Source: CAZYMI01 sp964648505 (GTDB taxonomy: Bacteria > Pseudomonadota > Alphaproteobacteria > Micavibrionales > Micavibrionaceae). From it: DNA of 20,339 bases. The translations under genes were made by a program, and so were the position numbers. The notes below the pieces were generated by a model. The model was not told the DNA's origin, made no database searches, and saw only the letters and a list, made by a program, of their open reading frames with translations. Every line of letters starts with the position of its first letter. The stretch's first letter is position 1. The stretch covers positions 1-20,339 of the forward strand of contig CAZYMI010000026.1 of NCBI GenBank assembly GCA_964648505.1, given 5' to 3'. Positions 1-6,385 of this stretch are shown piece after piece.

Positions 1-669
<669 letters not shown>

Positions 670-809
670 TTCATGTCATGTTGTAGTTTACTACAACTGT
701 CTAATTCACGCGCAGCAGTAAATGCGGCATATAAATGTAATGCGAAACAATTCTCGCGTTCATTAGTACGTGCGATCTTCTACTAACTTTATTTTTTCTG
801 CCTTTGAAT

Positions 810-927
810 GACTTGGTGATTCTAGCGGGGGTGCAACACCCATTCCCATTTCGAACATGGCCGTGAAAAACCCTAGCGCCGATGGTACTTCGATTTTAAT
901 CGCGGGAGAGTAGGTCGTTGCCAAGTC
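810..927 (+). rRNA. rrf: 5S ribosomal RNA
   Basis: This 118-base gene is complete. The ends GACTTGG (810-816) and CCAAGTC (921-927) pair as the terminal helix, and the internal CCCATTCCCATTTCGAACATGG block is the conserved 5S loop region. Flanking bases (about 804-809 and 928-934) can extend the helix, which would suit an RNase processing stem. It lies about 140 bases after 23S, in the usual 23S-5S order. Ends are certain to within 1-3 bases. Confidence 0.95.
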
Positions 928-1005
928 TTTCAAATGCAGAAGAAATTCCCGAAAGGGCACGCTTTAAACCTGTTACGAATTCATCTTGATCGTCAGATCA
1001 TATTC

Positions 1006-1031
1006 AACCCCCCCTCACCGGCGGGTTTTTT
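1006..1031 (+). terminator. Rho-independent terminator of the rRNA operon
   Basis: A GC-rich hairpin (AACCC at 1006-1010 pairing with GGGTT at 1023-1027, with one internal mismatch and further C-G pairs) runs into a T tract at 1026-1031. It lies 79 bases after 5S, so it most likely ends the rrn transcript. Confidence 0.75.
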
Positions 1032-1235
1032 GTTGCTTTTTTGCCACATGGGTACAAAAAGTGAACATTAATGCTTGACCTTAATCTTTAACGTCTGTAA
1101 ATCTCAAGTTCTGGGCCTCCACCCTGACATCGTGCGTGATTAATCAATAGATTCTTGGGCAAGATCTTTTTGGCAGCAGATATTGGGAGAGTTACCCTTT
1201 AGAAATGCCCCCAGTTTAATCAACTGGACAGCGAC

Positions 1236-1257
1236 ATACATCTGCAGATGTATTTTT
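1236..1257 (+). terminator. Palindromic terminator-like hairpin
   Basis: The 18-base sequence ATACATCTGCAGATGTAT is its own reverse complement and is followed by four more T's. As RNA it folds into a 7-bp stem with a TGCA loop. No protein gene precedes it, so if it terminates anything it would be a small RNA starting near 1110. Confidence 0.4.
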
Positions 1258-1450
1258 CTGGGCCGTACTTCTCTAAGATCGGCTTTAAAGAATTCTAAGA
1301 GACGTAGTTCTTAAACCTTTAATGGCTTAAGTGCGCACGAAAGCTAGAAAGGTAACGAGCCATGCTCGTGATCAATCTAGTTATAAAGATTGATATAAAG
1401 CGTTTAGCTTTTTTGGCTTTACTGCTGAAATCAATATTATAATTAATTTG

Positions 1451-1480
1451 AGCGCGGCCCCATGAGGGGTCGCGCTTTTT
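1451..1480 (+). terminator. Rho-independent terminator
   Basis: A strong stem, AGCGCGGCCCC paired with GGGGTCGCGCT with one G-T pair and an ATGA loop, is followed by TTTTT ending at 1480. It sits about 520 bases after 5S with no protein gene between, so it either backs up the rRNA terminator or ends a small RNA. Confidence 0.8.
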
Positions 1481-1641
1481 CATTACGTAAGTTTTGTACC
1501 CAAAATTCTATATATTGTCTGCTGAAGTATAATCGCTGTAGTCAATAAATGTGGTTGGTTTCTGGGTGCAATTTTTTATTTTCATGAATCCGTGTAGGCT
1601 GTTGCCAGATCGTTAAATTGTTACCAGCAGGCGAGCGTCAT

Positions 1642-1827
1642 ATGTGGATTAAAATTATCGCGACATTTTTGCTCATCTTTGTGCTGGGCTTTTGTTTTAT
1701 GGGCTATATTTTTGCCATTCCTGGGGATGGGGATGCCGAAGGCAGCCTGCGCACCATTCAAATCGCCATGCCCATTATTGCGGGCATCACCGTGATTGGG
1801 TACGCTTTTATTCTTTGGGAGTTCTAA
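1642..1827 (+). CDS. Small two-helix membrane protein
   Basis: This 61-residue protein has unknown function. Two hydrophobic segments (about residues 3-23 and 40-59) are separated by a short acidic Gly/Asp-rich loop, so it is probably an inner-membrane hairpin. The ATG at 1642 is preferred over an upstream TTG at 1618: a purine-rich AGGCGAG lies 7 bases ahead and the hydrophobic segment then starts almost at once (MWIKIIATFLLIF). The stop is TAA at 1825-1827. A broken apt start follows 14 bases later, so this gene may once have been co-transcribed with it. I do not recognise a family. Confidence 0.6.
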   Translation: MWIKIIATFLLIFVLGFCFMGYIFAIPGDGDAEGSLRTIQIAMPIIAGITVIGYAFILWEF

Positions 1828-1841
1828 ATAAGGGGATGGGC

Positions 1842-1967
1842 ATGTCAGCTTCACACATTCAAATGCTAAAAAGTCTAATCAAAGACGTACCCAATTTTCC
1901 GCAAACAGGCGTGGTGTCTCGCGATATATCGCCGATGTTCCCGCACATGAATTCCCGAAACTATTAA
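1842..1967 (+). pseudogene. Truncated second copy of the start of apt
   Basis: The frame from ATG 1842 gives 41 residues that repeat the N-terminus of the intact apt at 2779. LIKDVPNFPQTGVVSRDISP here corresponds to FIKDVPDFPQAGVVFRDISP there, and the DNA is roughly 70% identical over this stretch. Likeness ends around the Pro-Glu position after DISP, and a stop follows at 1965-1967. It lacks the PRPP-binding loop and all catalytic parts, so it cannot work as a phosphoribosyltransferase. An AGGGGATGGG ribosome-binding site still precedes it. It is an old partial duplication or the left end of a rearrangement; divergence argues against a recent event. Confidence 0.75.
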
Positions 1968-2034
1968 TAGGTTCAGCGTCTTATTTATGGCTCAGTTTTT
2001 GTTTTTTTAGGTCCAATCTGTTATTATTCATAAT

Positions 2035-2493
2035 ATGAATAAAACATTAAGTCAGGCATGGTTTGATGGAGGACGCCCGCACAAAGATGTTGGCCGGCCC
2101 CAGTCCATTGAAGGGACGCTTGCTAAAATTGCCCTGACAGCAGTAGATCCCACCCATAGCGAAAGATTCACGCGTAGCTGTCATCATCATGCGGCAATGG
2201 CAATTCGAAAATTTATAAAAGAATCTTCTATCAGGCCCGATGACGAAATTATTCTTCTTGGTCTCGGTGATCGCGTTTATCATACGATTATCGTCCGGGA
2301 TGGAAAACCAATTGTAGATAGCTTGCAATCAGGGTCCACAAATATCACCTATGATCATGTGAAGGGTGCTTATAAAGGTAGGCTAAATTACAGCTCTAAT
2401 GCAGACGAAGAAATTTATGCGCTCCGCAGAATAAAATTTTCTGATTTTAATCAAAACTATATTGGTAAAATAACTTTATCTCGATATCCCTAG
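2035..2493 (+). CDS. Hypothetical protein, 152 residues
   Basis: I do not recognise this protein. It has no signal peptide or membrane segment and should be cytoplasmic. It is mixed alpha/beta in character, with a His-rich patch (RSCHHHAAMAIRKF, about residues 46-59) and alternating hydrophobic strands (EIILLGLGDRVYHTIIVRDG). No Shine-Dalgarno sequence precedes the ATG, but TATTAT lies 7 bases upstream (2022-2027), so the message may be leaderless. It lies between the apt fragment and the intact apt, and a 12-base direct repeat (GGCTCAGTTTTT) flanks it. It looks like an inserted orphan gene. Base composition is AT-rich. Confidence 0.55.
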   Translation: MNKTLSQAWFDGGRPHKDVGRPQSIEGTLAKIALTAVDPTHSERFTRSCHHHAAMAIRKFIKESSIRPDDEIILLGLGDRVYHTIIVRDGKPIVDSLQSGSTNITYDHVKGAYKGRLNYSSNADEEIYALRRIKFSDFNQNYIGKITLSRYP

Positions 2494-2517
2494 GGCTCAG
2501 TTTTTAATTATTTTTGA

Positions 2518-2727
2518 TCATTTTTCGCAGATATTTTGTTTCTCAATCCACCGGCCGCCAGCATCCAGACATGAATCAATTTGAAGGAAGTGGGCGCTAA
2601 AACCACTCCAAATACTAATAAATAGAAGGACTCCAAGCGCAAGTAACAAAGCAGATGTAACGCTGAGCGTACAGACCCACACCCACACTTTCCAAACAGA
2701 CAAAACGGTCTCTTTTGCGCTTTTCAT
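2518..2727 (-). CDS. Small single-pass membrane protein with CLDAGGRW motif
   Basis: This 69-residue protein runs against its neighbours. It has a short cationic N-terminus, one long hydrophobic segment (about residues 12-42, perhaps one long or two short helices) and a C-terminal tail with DSCLDAGGRW followed by a second Cys (NICEK). I recall similar short membrane proteins with a Cys-Leu-Asp-x-Gly-Gly-Arg-Trp tail in alphaproteobacteria, with no known role. The two Cys could form a disulfide if the tail is periplasmic; that is inference. There is no clear ribosome-binding site before the ATG at 2727. Confidence 0.55.
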   Translation of the reverse strand: MKSAKETVLSVWKVWVWVCTLSVTSALLLALGVLLFISIWSGFSAHFLQIDSCLDAGGRWIEKQNICEK

Positions 2728-2778
2728 TTAATAAAGGGGGCCCCTATTTTTTCTTCTTAATCAGGTTATAGTATCTTC

Positions 2779-3300
2779 ATGAAAAGTGAAGATTTAAAAA
2801 CCCTGCAATCTTTCATCAAAGACGTGCCAGACTTTCCGCAAGCAGGTGTTGTGTTTCGCGATATATCGCCGCTGCTCGCGCAAAAATTTCCCGAGGTGAT
2901 AGATGCATTCGGCGCATTATTTGCGGCGAACGAACTTCAAAATATAGATGCGTTCGCGGGTATCGATAGCCGTGGGTTTGTATTTGCCTCGGCCCTTGCG
3001 CAAAAATTTGGCAAAAATCTTGTGCTTATTCGCAAAGCAGGCAAATTGCCACCGCCCAATGTGCGCCGTGCTTACACGCTTGAGTACGGTAACGCCACGC
3101 TTGAGATGAAAGCAGGCACAGGCCGCATTGTCGTGATTGATGATGTGTTGGCAACAGGGGGCACGCTTGGTGCGGCGGCTGATTTATGCGTGCAGGCGGG
3201 CTATGATGTGGTGGCGCTTGCGGTGCTTATCAACCTCAAATTCCTCAATAATTTTAGCTGGAAAGGCACGTCTGCCCGTGCCTTGTTTTCTTACACATGA
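2779..3300 (+). CDS. apt: Adenine phosphoribosyltransferase
   Basis: APT makes AMP and pyrophosphate from adenine and PRPP, the cytoplasmic adenine-salvage step. The 173-residue length is normal for the family. The N-terminal FPQAGVVFRDISPLL block (about residues 19-33), the GIDSRGFVFASALA stretch (about 61-74), the IRKAGKLPPP loop and the PRPP-binding motif VVIDDVLATGGTL (about 118-130) are all intact. No ribosome-binding site is visible, but TATAGT at 2766-2771 sits 7 bases before the ATG, which suggests a leaderless transcript. The nucleosidase gene follows within 10 bases, so the two probably form an operon in which the nucleosidase supplies adenine. A degenerate copy of its first 40 codons lies 900 bases upstream. 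Confidence 0.95.
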   Translation: MKSEDLKTLQSFIKDVPDFPQAGVVFRDISPLLAQKFPEVIDAFGALFAANELQNIDAFAGIDSRGFVFASALAQKFGKNLVLIRKAGKLPPPNVRRAYTLEYGNATLEMKAGTGRIVVIDDVLATGGTLGAAADLCVQAGYDVVALAVLINLKFLNNFSWKGTSARALFSYT

Positions 3301-3309
3301 GTGCTGATG

Positions 3310-3876
3310 ATGAGTGTTAATCTGCTTTTTGTTTTAGCACTTGAAGCTGAAGCGCGCGATCAGTTTGATGATGTAAATGTTTTATTTACAGGCGTGGGTA
3401 AGGTGAATGCCTCTATTTCCCTTACAAATTTACTGGGTCATAGAACACCGGGCTGTATTATTAATGTGGGGACTGCCGGATCACAAAAATTTAAACCCGG
3501 CACCATTGTGAATGCCACCCGTTTTATTCAGCGCGATATGGATGTACGCCCTTTAGGTTTCGCGCACTATCAAACACCTTTTTCGAAAGATGAAATTATT
3601 TTGCACTATGGTGGGCGTGCAGAAAATTTTCCTGACGTTATTTGTGGCACAGGTGATAATTTTGAAGCGCGTAAAACAGGGCAAGAACCGTGGGATATCG
3701 TGGATATGGAGGCGTATGCGCTCGCTTTAATTTGCAAGCGCAAAAGGGTGCCTTTTTTGTGTTTGAAGTATATATCAGATGGCGCGGATGGCGCGGCGAA
3801 GGCAGATTGGGATAAAGCGCTTGATATAACAGCCCAGGCCCTAAAAGGGGCTGTAAATACGCTGCGCTTTATTTAA
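3310..3876 (+). CDS. MTA/SAH nucleosidase-type phosphorylase-fold protein
   Basis: This belongs to the PNP/UDP phosphorylase superfamily, most like 5'-methylthioadenosine/S-adenosylhomocysteine nucleosidases, which hydrolyse MTA or SAH to adenine and the ribosyl product. Visible marks are VLALEAEA at the first strand, FTGVGKVNA, the glycine strand NVGTAG, the ribose-binding DMEAYALA (VDMEAYA contains the conserved Met-Glu) and the KYISDGAD segment whose Asp is the likely catalytic acid. At about 189 residues it is shorter than the usual ~230. The start is uncertain: GTG 3301, ATG 3307 and ATG 3310 are in frame and none has a good ribosome-binding site. Its place right after apt fits adenine salvage. 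Exact substrate is inferred. Confidence 0.85.
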   Translation: MSVNLLFVLALEAEARDQFDDVNVLFTGVGKVNASISLTNLLGHRTPGCIINVGTAGSQKFKPGTIVNATRFIQRDMDVRPLGFAHYQTPFSKDEIILHYGGRAENFPDVICGTGDNFEARKTGQEPWDIVDMEAYALALICKRKRVPFLCLKYISDGADGAAKADWDKALDITAQALKGAVNTLRFI

Positions 3877-3971
3877 AGCCTTTGTTTTAAAAAGATAATT
3901 TAGGGTTGCTTTCGAGGGGCATGGGCGTTATAAACCAATCTCCTGAAAAGTTTAGTTTTTCTAAATTCAGG

Positions 3972-3990
3972 CGCGGGATGGAGCAGCCCG
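3972..3990 (+). repeat. Partial copy of the tRNA-fMet 5' end
   Basis: CGCGGGATGGAGCAGCCCG matches the first 19 bases of the tRNA-fMet at 4053 with one difference. The rest of the tRNA is absent, so it is not a working tRNA. It starts exactly 81 bases before the intact gene. It may be a relic of tandem duplication or of integration and excision at the tRNA. Confidence 0.65.
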
Positions 3991-4052
3991 CCATTTGCCG
4001 AAAGGCAAGAGAAAAAATTGTCCCAAGCCCTCAAGGGTTTGTTTCTTGGTAT

Positions 4053-4129
4053 CGCGGGGTGGAGCAGCCCGGTAGCTCGCCAGGCTCATAACCTGGAGGT
4101 CGTCAGTTCAAATCTGGCCCCCGCAACCA
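4053..4129 (+). tRNA. tRNA-fMet (initiator, CAT anticodon)
   Basis: This 77-base tRNA is complete with its CCA end encoded. The acceptor strand CGCGGGG pairs with CCCCGC, leaving the C1-A72 mismatch that marks initiator tRNAs. The anticodon stem shows the three G-C pairs next to the loop (CTCATAA with CAT). The T arm is GTCAG-TTCAAAT-CTGGC. In alphaproteobacteria this tRNA usually follows 5S directly; here 3.1 kb intervene. Prophage-type genes begin about 400 bases after it, so it is a plausible integration site, although no matching 3' repeat is seen at the right end of the window. Confidence 0.97.
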
Positions 4130-4153
4130 ATTTCATCAAAACGAACTTTTCTC

Positions 4154-4175
4154 AAACCGCCTTATGGCGGTTTTT
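4154..4175 (+). terminator. Rho-independent terminator after tRNA-fMet
   Basis: AAACCGCC pairs with GGCGGTTT around a TTAT loop and runs into TTTTT at 4171-4175. It lies 24 bases after the CCA end and most likely ends the tRNA transcript. Confidence 0.85.
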
Positions 4176-4516
4176 GCGTTTGGAAAACCCCATATTTTGC
4201 GGGCTTTCGCGCCATACCTGTTCGCGGGACCTCTGCACAAACATGACGGCATTTTGCCCCCATTTGGGGTGTTTGGGGCGTTTTCTCTCAAAACCTCACG
4301 GCTTTTTCAAAACGACCTTCAGGTTGTCATGTGCTTGATTATCAAGGCTTTGATTGTCCGAACATTTTTGGTTTTTTTTAAGTTCGATTGCTCCCCCAAT
4401 AATCGAAAAAAACTGATCATCGTCGTTTTCCTGACAGACCGCATACCAGTCATTTGAGAGTTTTTGCTGGACTATTCCCTCCAGCGAAGCATGTATGCGA
4501 AACGTGAGGAAAGACG
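4176..4516 (+). other. Gene-free region at the left edge of the prophage-like block
   Basis: There is no supportable gene here. The stretch contains a run of C/G blocks (CCCC-ATTT-GGGG near 4256-4270), an AT-rich part, the left copy of a ~55-base element that recurs at 7420-7480, and a hairpin (GCTGGA pairing with TCCAGC, about 4467-4486) in what would be the leader of the DUF2924 gene. The left boundary of the element is probably somewhere between the tRNA and 4404. Confidence 0.5.
4404..4458 (+). repeat. Left copy of a ~55-base direct repeat, candidate promoter element
   Basis: AAAAAAACTG, then CATCGTCGTTTTCC, then GCATACCAG and TTTG recur in the same order and near-identical spacing at 7420-7480. 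Each copy lies upstream of a phage gene with a good ribosome-binding site (DUF2924 at 4517; a 70-residue protein at 7503). The repetition before two genes suggests a shared promoter or operator. The prophage's own sigma-like protein, whose tail is at 7250-7417, could recognise it; that part is guesswork. Confidence 0.6.
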
Positions 4517-4843
4517 ATGCAAAACAATGACTTAGAACAAAAAATAGCCACCTTGCCCTTTGAATCCATGAAGGAGCTGAAGGCGCTGTGGCAGAGCTAT
4601 TTCAACGAACCCGCGCCCGTGTTCAACAAAGCCACGCTGGTGCAAAAGCTGGCCTACCGAATGCAGGAGCTGGAATATGGTGGCCTGAAACCAGAGGTGC
4701 GGCAGCAGCTGCGCGATCTGGCCAATGGTGGCAAGCTGAAACCTGGCCGCAAATTCAAGATGCGCATTCGCCCGCCCGCTGGCACCAGCGAGAACGTGGC
4801 GTTTGCGGCCAGCGCGTTGATGGAGTGGCCTGAAGCCGGATAG
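4517..4843 (+). CDS. DUF2924 family protein, C-terminal half missing
   Basis: This 108-residue protein has the N-terminal half of DUF2924, a family of unknown function usually found beside site-specific recombinases in alphaproteobacterial phages and islands. Marks are LPFESMKELKALWQSYF (about residues 13-29), KLAYRMQELEYGGLKPEVRQ (about 46-65) and the RPPAGT turn near residue 89. In full-length members this turn is followed by a beta-rich half ending in a Ser-Leu-Ser...Ile-Thr-Gly...Phe-Phe signature; here it runs instead into an unrelated tail and stops. An AGGAAAG ribosome-binding site precedes the ATG. No recombinase is nearby. A second DUF2924 member with an intact C-terminal half lies at 18622-19167. 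Confidence 0.75.
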   Translation: MQNNDLEQKIATLPFESMKELKALWQSYFNEPAPVFNKATLVQKLAYRMQELEYGGLKPEVRQQLRDLANGGKLKPGRKFKMRIRPPAGTSENVAFAASALMEWPEAG

Positions 4844-4947
4844 ACGTTAAGCGCATTACCGCAATCGCCTATTTCTACGCAGCTTTTCTTTTGCTGCTGT
4901 AGTCGATCCTCTTAATTGTTTCTGGTAGCCCGCTTGTAACATGCAAA

Positions 4948-4964
4948 TTGGCATGGTTTTTGCG
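4948..4964 (+). promoter_or_regulatory. Sigma-54-type promoter
   Basis: TTGGCATGGTTTTTGC matches the -24/-12 consensus (TTGGCAcG-N4-TTGC) with one change. GG at 4950-4951 and GC at 4962-4963 are separated by exactly 10 bases, as sigma-54 requires. Transcription would start near 4975, leaving a 25-base leader with a GAGGAGG ribosome-binding site before the ATG at 5000. No activator gene is seen in the window. Confidence 0.65.
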
Positions 4965-4999
4965 TCTTATTTTAAGAAAACCATAGTGAGGAGGATTAC

Positions 5000-5722
5000 A
5001 TGCAAATTGGTGGTATTAGCTTAGCTTCTTCGGCGGCAATTGAATCAAGAATTAAAAAGACGGTTGAGTTTACTCAATCAGGCCAAGGGCCATTTTCCAA
5101 TTCATTACAAGCGAATGTGGTAAAAAATACCGCAACTAGCGCTAAAGCGGAAAATTCTGCCGCCACCACCAAAGTCAGCAATGATATTGACTGGGCTTCG
5201 GTTAACCTAAATCTGGGTAATGCCAATGGCGGCGTGATTTATACTACCGATGTTTCCCGCGTGGCCGAGCTTGCCATGAAAGATGCGACCTCCAAGCTCG
5301 ATGCCGCGTTCGCGCAGGCAGGTATCTCAAACAACCCACCCGTTAATTTTACATTAAGCCGATATGACGGTAGCTTGGAAGTCGGCAATCATCCCCAGAA
5401 AGACAAAATCCAAGCCCTTTTAGCGAGTAATCCTGAGCTTGCTCATGATGTGCGCGAGGCGTTTGTGCTTAAAGCAAATGCGACCGTTACCGAGAAGGGT
5501 TCGCTCTATGCCGATGCCTATCAGCGCACTTACGCCAGCAAAGGCAAAGCCGCCGCTGACGCACTGACGAGTTTATTCCTCTCGATAGGCGATAAAGCGC
5601 CAAACTTCCGCTATAGTGCCGATGGGCTTGCTGCGCTCTATGATGGCCAGAGCGAAAATAGCTATCTTGCATCAATCGCAGGAAGATTGGGCACAAGTGG
5701 TAGCGTCAACCTCACTATTTGA
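5000..5722 (+). CDS. Hypothetical Ala/Ser-rich protein under a sigma-54-type promoter
   Basis: This 240-residue protein has unknown function. It has no Cys, no membrane segment and no ordinary signal peptide. Residues 1-60 are low-complexity and polar (Ser, Ala, Asn, Lys), and the opening MQIGGISLASSAAIESRIKK has a flagellin- or hook-like amphipathic feel. The rest (about 65-240) looks folded, with helices rich in Ala and a DVREAFVLKANATV segment. The start is firm: GAGGAGG lies 6-12 bases before the ATG. The sigma-54-type promoter 36-52 bases upstream suggests control by a flagellar, nitrogen or stress regulator, since sigma-54 often drives flagellar genes in alphaproteobacteria. A flagellar role is only a guess. 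The 12 bases CATGCAAATTGG occur at 4940 and again at the start codon. Confidence 0.65.
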   Translation: MQIGGISLASSAAIESRIKKTVEFTQSGQGPFSNSLQANVVKNTATSAKAENSAATTKVSNDIDWASVNLNLGNANGGVIYTTDVSRVAELAMKDATSKLDAAFAQAGISNNPPVNFTLSRYDGSLEVGNHPQKDKIQALLASNPELAHDVREAFVLKANATVTEKGSLYADAYQRTYASKGKAAADALTSLFLSIGDKAPNFRYSADGLAALYDGQSENSYLASIAGRLGTSGSVNLTI

Positions 5723-5740
5723 TTGAAATCATTATCTCGC

Positions 5741-6331
5741 TTATTTGGCCTCATTTCTTAACATGTGAAATGCGATCAAATGCGTTGCGCCTGAAATTCC
5801 AACACCGAACAGTGGAATTAGCGCCATAGGGAGTACAGCGACCGTTGCCATGCGTGGGTCAAGCAGTAGCGTGTGTGTTAATCCAGTACCCACGGCCACC
5901 ACAAAATCAGCAAATCCAAAGCGGTGAAACCGACGAATCGATGCACTGGTGAGCGGTTTACGTGCCGTGTAGAACGCAAGCAGCCCTGCAAGAAAATCAC
6001 CGGTTCCCGCTAAAATCCAGAAAATGGGCGGTAGATCGCCTTGCGCACCATACCAGAAAAACATCAGCCCGGCAGGTACACGCCACATGTGAAAGAGCAA
6101 AATGGGCCGGTGGCCTATCTCACGGAAATATTGCTGTAGTGAGGGCGAATTGAAATAAATCGCTGTTGGAATAATAATGCCGAGCGCCACCAACAGCGCA
6201 TACCACGGCATTGGGAACATTAAAAATACGCCCTGATGGGCAAGCACGGCAACCGCCGTACCCCAAATTGTGATAGCGAGTGCAAGATTGCGTGTGATGG
6301 ATTGTTTAGTGTTAAGTTCAAGTGTCGTCAT
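5741..6331 (-). CDS. Multi-pass membrane protein, unknown function
   Basis: This 196-residue integral membrane protein has about six hydrophobic helices (roughly residues 14-32, 40-58, 80-97, 103-122, 138-158 and 165-188). Charged or His-containing stretches such as REIGHRP and RRFHRFGFAD lie in the loops. AAGGAGA precedes the ATG at 6331. It is convergent with the gene ending at 5722 and follows the NmrA-like gene on the same strand by 54 bases, so the two were probably one operon. I do not recognise a named family. It belongs to the non-phage cargo segment. Confidence 0.65.
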   Translation of the reverse strand: MTTLELNTKQSITRNLALAITIWGTAVAVLAHQGVFLMFPMPWYALLVALGIIIPTAIYFNSPSLQQYFREIGHRPILLFHMWRVPAGLMFFWYGAQGDLPPIFWILAGTGDFLAGLLAFYTARKPLTSASIRRFHRFGFADFVVAVGTGLTHTLLLDPRMATVAVLPMALIPLFGVGISGATHLIAFHMLRNEAK

Positions 6332-6385
6332 AATGGTTCTCCTTTCAGTTGTTTTTGCTAGATCAGCGAATAAATCCAGCGCCCC

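Larger units (their letters stand above)
1032..1641 (+). other. Gene-free region with several hairpins
   Basis: I see no convincing protein gene in these 610 bases. The stretch holds a possible promoter (TTGACC at 1075-1080, then TAAATC 17 bases later), a hairpin CCAGTT-TAATC-AACTGG at 1211-1227, an 18-base perfect palindrome at 1236-1253 followed by T's, hairpins at 1355-1369 and 1371-1394, and a strong terminator at 1451-1480. This density of hairpins and terminator-like ends suggests one or two small RNAs, but none matches an RNA family that I recognise. Confidence 0.45.

Noticed and set aside
1618..1641. TTG start eight codons upstream for the small membrane protein
   Set aside because: ATG 1642 has a better placed purine-rich site and the upstream codons are not hydrophobic or signal-like.
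4018..4338. Plus-strand frames across the tRNA and its terminator
   Set aside because: They contain the tRNA-fMet sequence read as protein and have no coding character.
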